Shown here piece by piece: positions 1 to 11,225 of a DNA stretch of 64,000 nucleotides. The position numbers and the translations under genes were made by a program. Within the stretch, counting starts at the first letter, position 1; each line of letters starts with the position of its first letter. The notes below the pieces were generated by a model. It did no database searches. It was not told where the DNA came from and saw nothing but the letters and a program-made list of their open reading frames with translations. The stretch spans positions 3,410,001 to 3,474,000 of the forward strand of contig JANTQA010000023.1 in NCBI GenBank assembly GCA_027625915.1, given 5' to 3'. This stretch comes from Anaeramoeba flamelloides (taxonomy: Eukaryota; Metamonada; Anaeramoebidae).

Positions 1-2297
1 ATGGAACCCCCTTGTGAGAGATTCAATTGCCTTAATACTTAATTGGAAAGAATTTAAATGTATTTGTTCAAAGGTTTGAATACTGTTTAAATGATTTAAT
101 GTATTTTGGAAAAGTTCAATAATTGGCAAGATTATTATTTCTAAAAAATTGGAACGTTCTTCAATGCAGTTCTGATCAAGCGACAAACTAATTAATAGAC
201 TAACAGACTCAAAGAGGCAATGGAGTTCTTCGTCGGTATAATAATTGTTTATTTTGAGTTCTTCGAATTCAAAGTAATTCGTAATCGTCAAAATGGGTGA
301 TAAGTTTGTAATGATATCATTTAAATAACCGATTAAAGAAGTTTTCATATCTTTAACAAATTTTAAAAATAAGTTACAACATTCATTCCGAACAACCTTT
401 GATGGGTTTCTAATTCCTCTTTTATCAAGAAACGACATTAAGACATTTGGAATAAAGGATTTGTTTATTAGTAAAAATTCGTAATATCTTGAAATTATTT
501 TAAAATATTTGCAAACAATTTTAAAATGATCAAATGTAGAAAAATTGCTATTCAAAATAAAATCGATCATTATTGAAAAAACATTATCGGAGTTATTCAT
601 TTCCTTTTTACGTGGCTTCTCCCCCAAGATGTAAACCAATTCCAAAACAATTTCAATTTCATTCCAATTATCCCGATTAATATTTTGCATTTTATTCAAA
701 TTGTTATTATTATCATTATTATTGATATTATTATTATTATTATTATTGATTGGAATAATTTTTTTCAATGAATTAAATACAAAGTTTTCAATTAAACTGC
801 TCCAGTTTTGAGATAATTTTCGAAATAATTGAGATAATTCTAATCGATATTCTTCAAAGTCATCATTTAAAATATCATTTTGAGATTGAAATAAATAATT
901 TTTTGGATAAACCATTTTTACCAATATTAAATTTAACAATAATTCAATTAAATCATTAATAAAATCAGAATATTGATTGTTACTTTTGTTTTTTAATAAT
1001 TTTAAATAATTTATCAATTTGGTAAGAAACGGTATTAATTCCTTTGACAATAAATAATCGTCATCGCTGGACGCTTCCAATAACGGCTGTAAAACGCTAT
1101 TGCCAAATATATTTATTAATCCATTTAATTCATTTTCATCTTGATTTCTTGATGTTAGTTTTTCTTCTAGAATGTTGAGATATTCCATTCCAAAGGAATT
1201 CATAAATTTAAATAACGAAATCGTTGTTTTGTAGTCTTGTGAATTTTCTTTCAATTTTGGTACGAGCTCTGCAAATTTTAAATTTTGTAACAAATCAAAT
1301 TTGGACTTTGTTTCAAATTTTTTGGATATTATCTCAATTAAGCACATAGTTGTGCTATATTGATAATTTGGTTCCAAGAGACAGAGCATGAATATTTCGC
1401 TTGTGTCTTCATTCAAAATTGTGGACACCTCGACGTATTCAATGAGAATAGTTAACGAATCCCAACAATCATTTATTAATTGCTTTTCTTTTTTGAAATA
1501 TGAATTAATACATTCAAAAAAGAATGTTATAAAGACTTCTAAAATTCCTTCTTCGATGATTTCGTCTTGAACTAGCAGTGATCTTGAATAGTCTCGGTTT
1601 CCAAAGGTGCCGAATAATTCAATTTCTAAACTTGAAACGATCCTTTTACCAATGTCTACACCTTTGATTTGATCTTTTTTGAAAAATAAAAACAACTCTT
1701 CAAAGGGGGTTTTCCAATTTTCTGGATACTCGGATCTTATTTGAATAATAATCAATTGACAGACCTTATTTTTAAAATCTAGAATTCATGAATTAATTTT
1801 GTGTTTTTGTTTTTGTTTTTTTGTGGGTTGTTAGGTTGTTAGAATTTGTTTTTTTGTGGGGTTAATGGAATTAACAAAAATTGTAAAAAAAACATTAAAA
1901 AAAAAAATTTTAAAACAAGTTATCTCCAAAACAAAAGGGTTATTTTGAAAAAAAAAAAAAAAAAAAGGCTTTTTTTTTTACAATGAGTCTCATTCAGATC
2001 AGATTCTGTAATCCAATTTAGTGTTTGGTTTTGGATAGTTTCTTTTTCTTTGCGTGTTAACGTTTCATTGAAATTTTCTAAATAATTAACAAGGATTGTT
2101 AAACAAAAAAAACGTGCAACCTCTGACGTGATTTTATTCAAAAAAAATCCTTCAAAAGCCAACTGTAACCCTTCCTTTGAACTTTTGATTTCTTCTAATT
2201 CAAGGATAATTTGTTCTTTTAAATTTGGATCAGACATCGGATCATTAGCTATTAAAACTGCTTTTTCAAGTTTTTCAAAATCAGTAAGTTCGCTCAT
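1..2297 (-). CDS. Exportin-T (tRNA nuclear export receptor), two exons, 3' end outside window
   Basis: Exportin-T is an importin-beta-family HEAT-repeat protein that carries tRNA out of the nucleus with Ran-GTP. Exon 1 (1982-2297) starts with MSELTDFEKLEKAV and contains FFCLTILVNYLENF, matching the family's FFCFQVLEH region. Exon 2 (1-1778) continues as YFKNKVCQLIIIQIRSEYP, matching FIRNKAAQVFALLFVTEYL of the animal protein as I recall it, then GVDIGKRIVSSLEIEL. Later it has VVRNECCNLFLKFVKDM, like the VRSRTAYLFSRFVKSL stretch. The join uses donor GTAAAA and acceptor TAG and keeps the frame (split Tyr codon). An Asn-rich loop lies at about 690-760. About 697 residues are visible, roughly 70% of the usual 960; the C-terminus is beyond position 1. 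The homology reading is from memory of the family, but several collinear blocks agree, so I am confident. The fungal name is Los1 and the animal name XPOT. Confidence 0.88.
1779..1981 (-). other. Intron 1 of exportin-T (203 bp)
   Basis: A short intron bounded by GTAAAA and CTAG on the minus strand. It is largely A and T homopolymer. The word TTGTTAGAATTTG inside it is also present just upstream of the gene near 2363-2377. Removing it restores the conserved THYFKNK junction. Confidence 0.8.
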
Positions 2298-2888
2298 AAG
2301 CTTTATCTTTTTTTTTTTCTTCTTTTTTTTTTCTTTTGTCTTGTTGTTAGCGGTTTGAGATTGTTAGAATTTGTTGGTATTTTTAAAAAAGAAATTTCTT
2401 TTTTTTTTTGTTTTTTGATAAACTTTGAAAAAAATGATTTGTTTTTGTTCTTTTTTAATTTTATCGTTAAAGGTACAAACCATCCTAATAGGGTCAAAAT
2501 AAATCTTAACTTTAACACAGTTTTATGACACAGAGTTATCTGAGAAGAAAAATAGTTACAATTTTATTTCTGATTGGTATGTTGATAGTAAGAAACTGAA
2601 TTGTTCAAAAACAAGTAGTACTCTATTACTTTGAGAATGTATATACTATTAATCACATTGCGAGAACAATTTAAATCTCTTTTTTTAATAATAAATGTTA
2701 CCTTTGAACAATAAATCTCATATTTGTCATTTCATTTTTTCAGAGTTTTCCTTGTTTCTCTCAAAAATTTTACAAAATACTCAAGTTATTCGTAACAAAA
2801 AAATTAAACCCAATTCCAAGTTTCAGACTAATTATCTTTTCATTCAAAAAAAGTCTTTTTTCAAACAAATCGAAACAAAAAAAAAACA
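2298..2888. promoter_or_regulatory. Divergent intergenic region between exportin-T and the 2889-4898 gene
   Basis: This 591 bp spacer separates two genes read in opposite directions, so it must hold both 5' UTRs and both promoters. It contains long T and A runs near 2310-2410 and an A-run directly before the ATG at 2889. I see no TATA element or other motif that I would defend. The role is inferred from geometry only. Confidence 0.4.
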
Positions 2889-4898
2889 ATGACCTTTGAA
2901 AACGAAGAACCAACAATTTTAAATGAAAACCTTGATTTTCTTAATTTTGAAGATCTTGAAGACAACTTAACACCTATCCTTGATTTAAATTTGTTTGGCA
3001 CGAATAACGGCACACGCAGCAGTAATAGCCCAAATAAAGACAACAGTGGCAATACCAACAACGATCACCTTAATTACAACGCAAGAGGCAACCGAGTGTC
3101 TTTACAGAACATCCCATCACTAGACACCAAATTTATGATGTACTGCAAAGAACCATTTCCTAACATGATTCTTGAGGAAGAATCTGGAAACGAATTATTA
3201 GGTGATAATAATGGTGCAATAATTGTCAAATCTGAAATCGAAGAACCAATCTCGATCCCAAAATTAAAGCCAAGCGTATCACAAAGATCCTTGTTGCTAC
3301 CAGAAAGTGAATTTTCTTTTTCGGAGTTTTCGTTAAAAATGGAAGACCCTTTACCAAGGTTTGTTCCCCCGCCTGAATTTTACCAAGACAATTTGGAAGA
3401 CAATCATAATTCTTCTTTATTTCGACTAAATTCTGGTATGGAATTTGAAAACTATTTGGATCACAATTTTAATGATAGCTTTAATAAGAAAAGCATATCT
3501 CACAACAATAATGCAATTGGTAACAACATTACAATGGACGATGAGAATGAAATTAAAGAAGAATTAAAACCAAACGAAAATCAAATTAATAAGAACAATA
3601 AGGAGAACAATCAGAACATTGTGGGTAGTATGGATTTAAATCCTAAACAAAATAAAAATGAAAACAAAACCAATCCAAAATTTGGAAATAAAGTTATAAT
3701 TAAAAAAATAATTAAAAAGAAAAACAAAACAATAATTCACAAGAATAAGAATAAGAATAATAAACCAAACGAAGAAGAAGATTTTGATTTGAAAATGTTT
3801 GAAAAATTAAGTTTAAAAGATCCACAAAAAAGAAAAAGAGAACTTAAAACTAACAGCAACAGCACTGGCAACAACAAAAGTAATAGCAACACCAGCAAAA
3901 GTAATAGTAACGAGAATCCAAACCAAACAAAGAACAATTTAAAAAGACTTGATTCAACAATCATTGAATCGGGTAAGGATGTTTTTAAATTACTTGTAGG
4001 CCAATTATGGGTAATTTCAGGAGGAGCACCACAGAAATTTTTAACTCCTTATACGAAGGAGATTGCTCGGCATATTGGAAAAGTTTTTAATGCATCTGAA
4101 AATGAGACAAAAAACTTCCAATCACAATTAAAATATTTATTATCAAATTCAAGAAGAACCTTTACAGAATTTATTCTAGAATTAATCATTGGCCTAATTT
4201 CCTTAATACACTCAAACGACCCCCCAGAAATTTCGAAGCAATTGTATAATGTCCTAATTGAAATCAATAAACTGAATTCCATGGACAATCTTAACAAAGA
4301 ACAAGATAAACAATTGGAAGAATTAAAAATGCAATTAGAACGAATTTATCAAGATTGCATATCCTATAAAACACTATTATATTGGTTTAATAAAAGATAT
4401 GTTGATCGATTAACAAACTTCTTTTCAATCCAATCACAAAGAGAGTTTTCCGAAAAGTATTTATTTTTCTTAGGTAAATCCAAATTTATTTTGTCTTGCT
4501 TATTATTGATCCCAGAATTAATAAAAACAGATGGAATAATCAAAGAATATTTCCCATTGATCAATAGAGATTATGAAAATAATGTTTTAAATTTATACAT
4601 TAATAATAGAGGCGGCAAGGCAAAACTTGCAAATCAAATAATACGGGAACATGGGATCAATCATGGCAAATATTGGTCAATGATCTCGAAAGATTATTGC
4701 AAAAGGCTTAATTTTACCCCAAAAACAATTTTTGACCATCTTCCTTTTAAAGAAATAATAGAAAACCCTTCTTTAGCTAATTTATGCAGAAGAAATTATT
4801 TTATAAAACCAGAAGAAAAAAAAAAAGTCTTGGCAAAGGAAAAAAAAATTAAAGTTAAAATAAACGCAAATTGGTTACATAAAAAAAGTATGCTATAA
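2889..4898 (+). CDS. Unrecognised 669-residue protein, possibly transcription-related
   Basis: I do not recognise this protein. It is one uninterrupted frame starting at an ATG preceded by an A-run. The N-terminal third is acidic and disordered, with LDFLNFEDLEDNLTPILDLNLFG and three short matches to the sumoylation pattern (VKSE, LKME, IKEE). Residues of about 220-350 are Asn/Lys-rich low complexity with strongly basic patches (KKIIKKKNK) that could act as nuclear localisation signals. A compact, probably folded C-terminal half starts near ESGKDVFKLLVGQLWVISGGAP and runs through predicted helices to NRGGKAKLANQIIREHGINHGKYWSMISKDYCKRLNF. An acidic N-terminus, basic linker and folded domain would suit a nuclear regulator, but that is inference. 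It is divergent from exportin-T. Confidence 0.8.
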   Translation: MTFENEEPTILNENLDFLNFEDLEDNLTPILDLNLFGTNNGTRSSNSPNKDNSGNTNNDHLNYNARGNRVSLQNIPSLDTKFMMYCKEPFPNMILEEESGNELLGDNNGAIIVKSEIEEPISIPKLKPSVSQRSLLLPESEFSFSEFSLKMEDPLPRFVPPPEFYQDNLEDNHNSSLFRLNSGMEFENYLDHNFNDSFNKKSISHNNNAIGNNITMDDENEIKEELKPNENQINKNNKENNQNIVGSMDLNPKQNKNENKTNPKFGNKVIIKKIIKKKNKTIIHKNKNKNNKPNEEEDFDLKMFEKLSLKDPQKRKRELKTNSNSTGNNKSNSNTSKSNSNENPNQTKNNLKRLDSTIIESGKDVFKLLVGQLWVISGGAPQKFLTPYTKEIARHIGKVFNASENETKNFQSQLKYLLSNSRRTFTEFILELIIGLISLIHSNDPPEISKQLYNVLIEINKLNSMDNLNKEQDKQLEELKMQLERIYQDCISYKTLLYWFNKRYVDRLTNFFSIQSQREFSEKYLFFLGKSKFILSCLLLIPELIKTDGIIKEYFPLINRDYENNVLNLYINNRGGKAKLANQIIREHGINHGKYWSMISKDYCKRLNFTPKTIFDHLPFKEIIENPSLANLCRRNYFIKPEEKKKVLAKEKKIKVKINANWLHKKSML

Positions 4899-5895
4899 AT
4901 AATATTAATTCAATTTATAAATGCTTTCCTTTAGTAAAATAATTTGTAATGAAAATTCTAAAAAATTGAAAAAATAAAAAAAAAAAAATCATGGAATTAT
5001 TACTAAATTTATTTTTTTCAGAATTTAAGACACATTTTTTGAAAAACAAATGAAAATCTTGTTGAGATCCATAATTTTTTTTTTTTTGTAATTAGCGTTT
5101 TGGCTTCTGAAATAGATAAGTTAAATTCATTTAAACAATTTATTCATTATGAATCTATTTTTTGAAATTCAAAAATTTGCATGTTTCCAAGATACAATTA
5201 AAAACAAGTAACTTTTTTTTTTTTAAAACAATAAATTTAATTCTTGAAAATGGTGTAACATATTTATAGTTTTATATTGGAAAAAAGAATTGATTTTGAA
5301 AAAAAAAAATTATTTTGTATGTATTTTTAATTATTAATATTTCAATTCAAATTCCAATAAATAAAATTAATAGAAGTTAAGGTGTTTTAATAAATCTAAA
5401 TTTGACTAAAGCTTAACTTAAAATTTATCAATGGTATTGAGATCTAATAAGTAAAACTGTTTTTAATTCTTTAAAATTTGAAAAAAGTTGTTTTCTGGTT
5501 TTCACAAAATGAAAATAAATTGCTAAAGAATTTTAATTTTGAAAAAATTTTTTTGAACATATTTATTTGGTCTCACTGACAATAACACTTTTAACAAAGC
5601 AAATCATATTTGAAATAAAAAAATTAATTTTGAATTTTTATGTTATTTCATCAAAATTGAATACACTAACTCCAAATATAAAAGAAACAAATATCGAAAA
5701 AATAAATTGAAAAAAAAATTATTTGTAAAAATTATAATAAATATAAACTTTTATCAAAAAAATTCAAAAGTAACTTTTTTTTTCAACAAAAATCTATTAC
5801 TGATTATTATTATATAAATCAATGAATGATTAAGAATTCTATTTTGTCATGAGTTGAAAAAAAATCAATTTTGTTAACTTTAAATCTAAGATTAT

Positions 5896-6458
5896 TTAAG
5901 GTTTACAATCCCTGAAACTGGAAAAAAGATTATCTTGTATTGGGTGTGTCAACTTGTTATTTTGGTTCTTAGCTGATCGATCCACAACTAAGTTTGGATC
6001 GTATAGGTGGTTGAAAAAGGCTATTTTTGTCATTTTATTTTATTTTTTTTCCGAAATTCGAATTGATGAGTCTAAGATTAATTAATTGGAAGATATTTAA
6101 TTAGTAATTGAGTTTTTTGGGTTCTATGTTGAAATTTTTATTTACGCTTTTTTTTATTTGATGGTTGTAAAAAAATTTTTTTTTATTTACTCCTAACTCT
6201 GTAAAAGGAAAATGATAATTTCAATTGACAACCCAAAAATTAACACTTTCAATTCAATACCTTCCAATTAATTAATCTTAGACTCATCAATTCGAATTTC
6301 GGAAAAAAAATAAAATAAAATGACAAAAATAGCCTTTTTCAACCACCTATACGATCCAAACTTAGTTGTGGATCGATCAGCTAAGAACCAAAATAACAAG
6401 TTGACACACCCAATACAAGATAATATTTTTTTCCAGTTTCAGGGCTTGTAAACCTTAG
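5896..6458. mobile_element. Foldback MITE, family A copy 1
   Basis: The element is 563 bp and is bounded by TTAA on the left and TTAG on the right. Two arms of about 197 bp (5896-6091 and 6261-6458) are inverted and almost identical, separated by a loop of about 170 bp. The termini read AAGGTTTACAATCCCTGAAA inward. The inner arm sequence, including CGATCCACAACTAAGTTTGG, is matched base for base over most of its length. There is no coding capacity. The TTAA boundary suggests a piggyBac-type transposase, but a shorter TA duplication cannot be excluded because the ends are palindromic around it. Family members lie at 34072 and 51225. Confidence 0.9.
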
Positions 6459-6764
6459 ATGGATCTATTTTTAATTTATAAATTGATAAATGAGAAAAAT
6501 CTCTCCATTCAGATTAAGTTTCAAAAATAATTATAGATAAATAATTCTACAATTCAAAGTTTTATGAAATATTTCGATTTAATTTTTTTTTTTTTACAAA
6601 ATATTTCTTATCCTTCAAATGTTTTTAACCATCATAATTGATTAAATAAAAATATAAATCCATTTTTGAACAAAATCTTAATATGGATTTTATAAAAAGG
6701 AGTATTCATAAAAACCATTTTGATTTTAAAAAATAATATCCCTTCGAAAAAAAAAATGATACTT

Positions 6765-7472
6765 ATAAACTATTTTTCAGTCAAAGGGGCCCAGTTGTAA
6801 TGGAAAAATACACCCGTTTAAAGGGTTTGCATAGCTATTAGAAGAAAAAATTTATTTTAAAAATTTTCAAAATTACAATCATTTTTTCACATTTCTGCAT
6901 ATTTTTGCTCATTTTTCTTCGATTTTTTTTAAAAACCTCATTCAGTTGCACAAAATTTTTTTATTGCAAGATCAATAGTCACTTGGTAAAAACGTGTTAT
7001 TCTAAGGTTATTGAAACCATGTAAAGATTGTTGAGAAATCTATTGATTTCTATTGTAATTCAATTCGATCTTTGATCATGATATTTGTTTAATAAATGTG
7101 AAAAATTTTCACTTCATTTTCATTTCATTTTTCAAATAGAGACCACAAATACCAACAAACTTCGTTTTGGGGCTTAATTTCTAAAAGAAAAGTATGGAAA
7201 ATGAAGTGAAAAATGTTTCATATTTATTATTCAAATACCCGTAGAAGTTCAAAACGAACATCCTTGTTTTTCTCAATGGGGCCTTAAAGTTTTGAGTTTT
7301 TCAATTTTTAAGAAAATCTATTGATTAATTAGTTTTCTTTCAGACATGTATCAACATTTCTTTGATGTGTATTATTCTGTTTATTTCTTATTTGTTCTTC
7401 AAAGGTCAATTGTATAAAATAATTGATATTTAAAAAAAACGTTGGGCCCCTTTGACTAAAACAGAGTTTATT
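6765..7472. mobile_element. GGGCCC-ended MITE, family B copy 1
   Basis: About 700 bp lie between inverted ends: the left reads TAAACTATTTTTCAGTC then AAAGGGGCCCA, and the right is its inverse with TGGGCCCCTTTGACT. The same ends bound the copies at 17613 and 55201, but the interior here is different. It encloses a separate palindromic element at 7082-7240. No coding frame is present. The CAGTC terminus fits Tc1/mariner-like ends, though the flank extends the match outward to TAAACT, so the exact boundary is unsure by about 12 bp. Confidence 0.75.
7082..7240. mobile_element. Small palindromic MITE, family D copy 1 (nested in family B)
   Basis: The left end TATTTGTTTAATAAATGTG followed by TTTTCACTTCATTTT is inverted at the right end (AAAATGAAGTGAAAAATG, then TTATTATTCAAATACC). 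The size is about 160 bp with no coding capacity. It sits inside the interior of the 6765-7472 element, which implies nested insertion. Confidence 0.6.
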
Positions 7473-9327
7473 ATTTATCTGATTGTTTAACTGAGGAGTT
7501 GTTAATTCCTCGTGTTTGTGGTTGCGTTTTTTATATTTGAAAGAATTGAGTAAATTTGAGTACTTAACTAAATTCTTTTAAATTAAAAAAAACAAAAAAA
7601 AAACAGCAACTTATCCAGAATTTAAAAGAAATCCTATAAAAAAAAGATTGTTCTCTATTCTTTTGATTTCTGGATGGGTAATTTTAGGTTTACTTGAGTT
7701 TTCTATGTATTGAAAAATTCAATAGAATTTATAGAGAAATCATTAAAAGTCAAGAAAAGTTAGGAACCTGACGAACACTTTTCATTAGTTTTTTTTTTAA
7801 TTTCAGAAATAAAAAAAATTTTAGAATAAAAAAGAAAACTCAAAGTAAATTGAGGCACTTTACGACACTCTATAACACTTGAAACACTCCTCGAATTCAA
7901 AAATTTTATTTTATAAATTTGATAAAGTACTCAATTTTTTTTTTTACTTTTTATTAGAGTTAATAAATATGATGAATATTTTTTTTTATAATATTGATAT
8001 TATAAAAATTATTTAATATTTCGAAAATATTAATTGTTTTTAATTCATGTATCCAGATTTTACAATTATTTTCATTCTGGGCAATTCCTTAAAAAATTGT
8101 ACAAATTCTCAATGGTTTCTATTTTTTTTTTTTTTTTACATAATTTATAATATTATGATTCTTATATGTTCATAACATAAAAAACTCTATTGAGATAATT
8201 TGTAAAATTTCTGAGTTTTAAAATCGAAGTGGAATACTCCCATTTTAAATATCTTTTGGAGTTAGGTTTTCCACGATTCAAAAGAACTAAGTAAAATTAT
8301 GAATTTTACTCTATTCTTTTGAATTCTAAATATCTTAATGGTAATTCTAACTTGGGTTGTTTTTTAGACACATGATTCGTTATTTATCAATTTCAATTTT
8401 TAATTTATTTATGTTGTCTAATTTTAATTTCGTTTCTCCGAATACAAAATTATTACTATTTCATTAAAATCTAAAAATTTTAATTTCTACTCTCTAAATT
8501 TAAGATTATTAACTATTTGATTAAAATCAAAGATTTTTTAATTTATTTTTGAGTTTAAATCTTCTTTTATATATCATTATTCTAACTGGATCATTTTTTA
8601 AATCAGTTTTAGAAATAATACAAGGTAATTATGTGTTGATAAATTAAAATTAGTTATTTTCGTCATTTATTCATACACCAATTGAATTGAAATTATTTTA
8701 TTTCGAGTCAAATATTTCAAACACTTATAATAGTTGACTCTATAAATCCACAGTAAAAAAAAAAAAGAATTTTTTATATATTAATAATATTTTTTTTTCG
8801 TGTAAGTTATTGATTATTTTTCTTGAAATTTGATGTTATCGTTGTCCAAGTTAAATTTTACATCAGTTTATTTATCTATTCAAACACCAAGATATAGGAT
8901 TTCTTCAGTTTTATAGTATTTTTTTTTGTGCCCTTATTCCACTTCTTTCCGAAATATCTAATTGTTTTAAATATTCCCCCCCTGTGATAATTTATCTCTA
9001 TTACTAACACTATCAAAAAATGATTCATTCGATTAAATAAATATTTATTCCGAAAATCTCCTTATTGATATTATTAAAAAGTTCAAACATGTGTTTTCCC
9101 AATTCATTTTTTTATTATTATTATTTTCTCTCAAGTATTATTGTAGATTTTGGAATATCTTAAAAAATATCTGGGTATCTTTCAGGTAATTACCATTACA
9201 TATTTAATTTTATTACAAATTATTTCCAATAGAATGTAAAACACTTTTTCACAAAATAATACTTATTTATTTTAAGTACAAAATTTTAACTCATATAGAA
9301 TGACCACAGTTTTTGTACCAAAAAACA

Positions 9328-9347
9328 ATATATATATATATATATTC
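9328..9347. repeat. (AT)n microsatellite
   Basis: About ten AT units in an otherwise featureless AT-rich spacer. Confidence 0.9.
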
Positions 9348-10027
9348 TATGAGAACTATTTTTCAAAACAAAAATTAATTATAAGAATAAATAATTATTT
9401 TGACTATATTTAGATAATTTATTTTTAATAAACCACCTTTCAAATAAAGAGTTGCCTTATTATTGAAGAAATAGAACATTTTCTAAAAGATTCACATAAT
9501 ATTTTTTCATAAAATAAAATTTCAATTTTTAGATCAAAATCATTTTTTTCTAATTTAGTTAATTGTTTATAATTTTATTTTTTCTATTTTTTTCTTTTTC
9601 TTCTTTTCTTATTTATTTTTTTTTTTAAAAATATCAATTTGAAAAAAAAATTGAAAACCCAAATCAACATAATGAAAATTGTTGATCAGTAATTTTATTT
9701 AAAAGGGAAACGAATTAAATTTTACATTAAAAATCTGATTGTCAACAATTTTAATTCCCTCAAGAAATCTGGAGAAATTTTTCACAAGATGTTTCAATTG
9801 AATTGCCGTTTTTTTTTTTGAAACATTTTTTTTATTTGAAATTTATGGTTTGTCTCGGTAATTCTTTTATGATTATCGACTCTAGTCTGAATTAAATTAT
9901 TTCTCTTATTTCCAAACAATCTTTTTTTGGTTTAACCGTATAATAAGTAATTATGCTTTTTGATTTTATGCTTTGTTCCTTTATATGAAATTGGGTTTGT
10001 GAAATATTTATTATTAATTAAATATTA

Positions 10028-10052
10028 AATAAATAAATAAATAAATAAATAT
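10028..10052. repeat. (AAAT)n microsatellite
   Basis: About six tandem AAAT units. Confidence 0.9.
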
Positions 10053-10430
10053 TGAAAAGAAAGAAGCCCCATTCCAAAAATTATGACAAAAAAAAACTTT
10101 TTAAACAATATCACTCTAGATACTATTAGTAAAAAGGAGATCATACACAAAAAAACCTATAATCGGGAATAAAAAAATACATTAAGATCAAAATAATACA
10201 AATTCCTCACCTCAAAAATTTTTAATATCTAAAATTTTTAACTTGTTCATTTTTTTTTTAACTGATTTAATTTCCCCACCCTTTTTTTGAGAAAATAAAG
10301 TAAGTTTCAAATAATTCTATTAACGAATTTGTCTATTCTAGACACTCTTTGAATAGGATCACACAAATTTAATCACTTCAAAATTCTTTTATTACCAAAC
10401 CAAATGAAAATTTCATTTAACCTTTAACGA

Positions 10431-10965
10431 TAAATCCCATTCCAAAAATTTGAACAAATCAAAATTGGCAAAAAAAAAAACCCAATTTGTTTTGTATTTT
10501 CCAAACTTAATATATAAAACCTATTTATGTTACCTAGTATTTTTTTTTCTAATTAACCATTTCTATTCAAATAAAAGAAAATAAAAGAAAAAGCAAAAAT
10601 AAAAATCTATTGGTATGTTTAAAAGGATGAAATGAACTGAAAAAAAATTATTGGTAAATTTCTTGAAATTCTACAAATAATTATTGATCAATCATTGTGT
10701 TAGATTCCTCTTCTGGTGATCTTATTTGTTTTGTTTTTTTTCCAATGAAACGAACTCAACTAGAACCTTATATCAAATCATGATAAAATATTTTGTGTTC
10801 TTAGGAAACAGATTACGTAACCGGAAAAAGGGAAATAAAAACAAAACAGAAAGGACAAAAAAAGAAATAGTTTGTAAAATCAAAATTATTTCCAAATTTT
10901 ATGAAAACTATAGTACTGTTATTGCCTTCACTATTTTAACTGTGTTTAAAATTTTGGAATTCAGT
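10431..10965. mobile_element. Dispersed repeat, family C copy 1
   Basis: This stretch of about 535 bp aligns by eye along its whole length with 39583-40130. Shared blocks include CATTCCAAAAATTTG at the start, TTTTCCAAACTTAATAT, AATTATTGATCAATCA versus AATTATTGATTAATCA, AACAGATTACGTAACCGGAAA versus AATAGATTATGTCATTGGAAA, and TTTTAACTGTG near the end. The two ends look weakly inverted (CCAAAAATTTGG against CCAAAATTTT), suggesting a decayed MITE. An open frame of 85 codons inside is not conserved in the other copy, so I do not call a gene. Confidence 0.75.
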
Positions 10966-11093
10966 CGAGATATTAAATATTAAATATTTTAAATTTTTTT
11001 ATTGAAATTTAATTTCTCTAATAGAAAAGTTTTTATATGATAAATTAGAAATAAAATTTTTACTAAATTAATGATTATTATTTATTACATAAA

Positions 11094-11094
<1 letters not shown>

Positions 11095-11182
<88 letters not shown>
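11095..11182. repeat. Compound (CA)n(TA)n microsatellite
   Basis: About 24 CA units run directly into about 19 TA units. The tract lies 44 bp downstream of the HSPA12-like stop codon, so it is probably within or just beyond that gene's 3' UTR. Confidence 0.95.
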
Positions 11183-11183
<1 letters not shown>

Positions 11184-11225
11184 CAAATAATGAATCCAAA
11201 ACAATATAATAATAATATGAATAAT

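Larger units (their letters stand above)
4899..11225. other. 6.3 kb intergenic region, no gene recognised, repeat-rich
   Basis: No open frame here has protein-like composition. The stretch holds a foldback element (5896-6458), a GGGCCC-ended element (6765-7472) enclosing a smaller palindromic element (7082-7240), one dispersed repeat (10431-10965) and simple repeats at 9328-9347, 10028-10052 and 11095-11182. The remainder is AT-rich with long T runs. Confidence 0.7.

Noticed and set aside
10726-10983. Open frame of 85 codons as a gene
   Set aside because: It lies within a dispersed repeat, and the frame is not preserved in the sister copy at 39583-40130.
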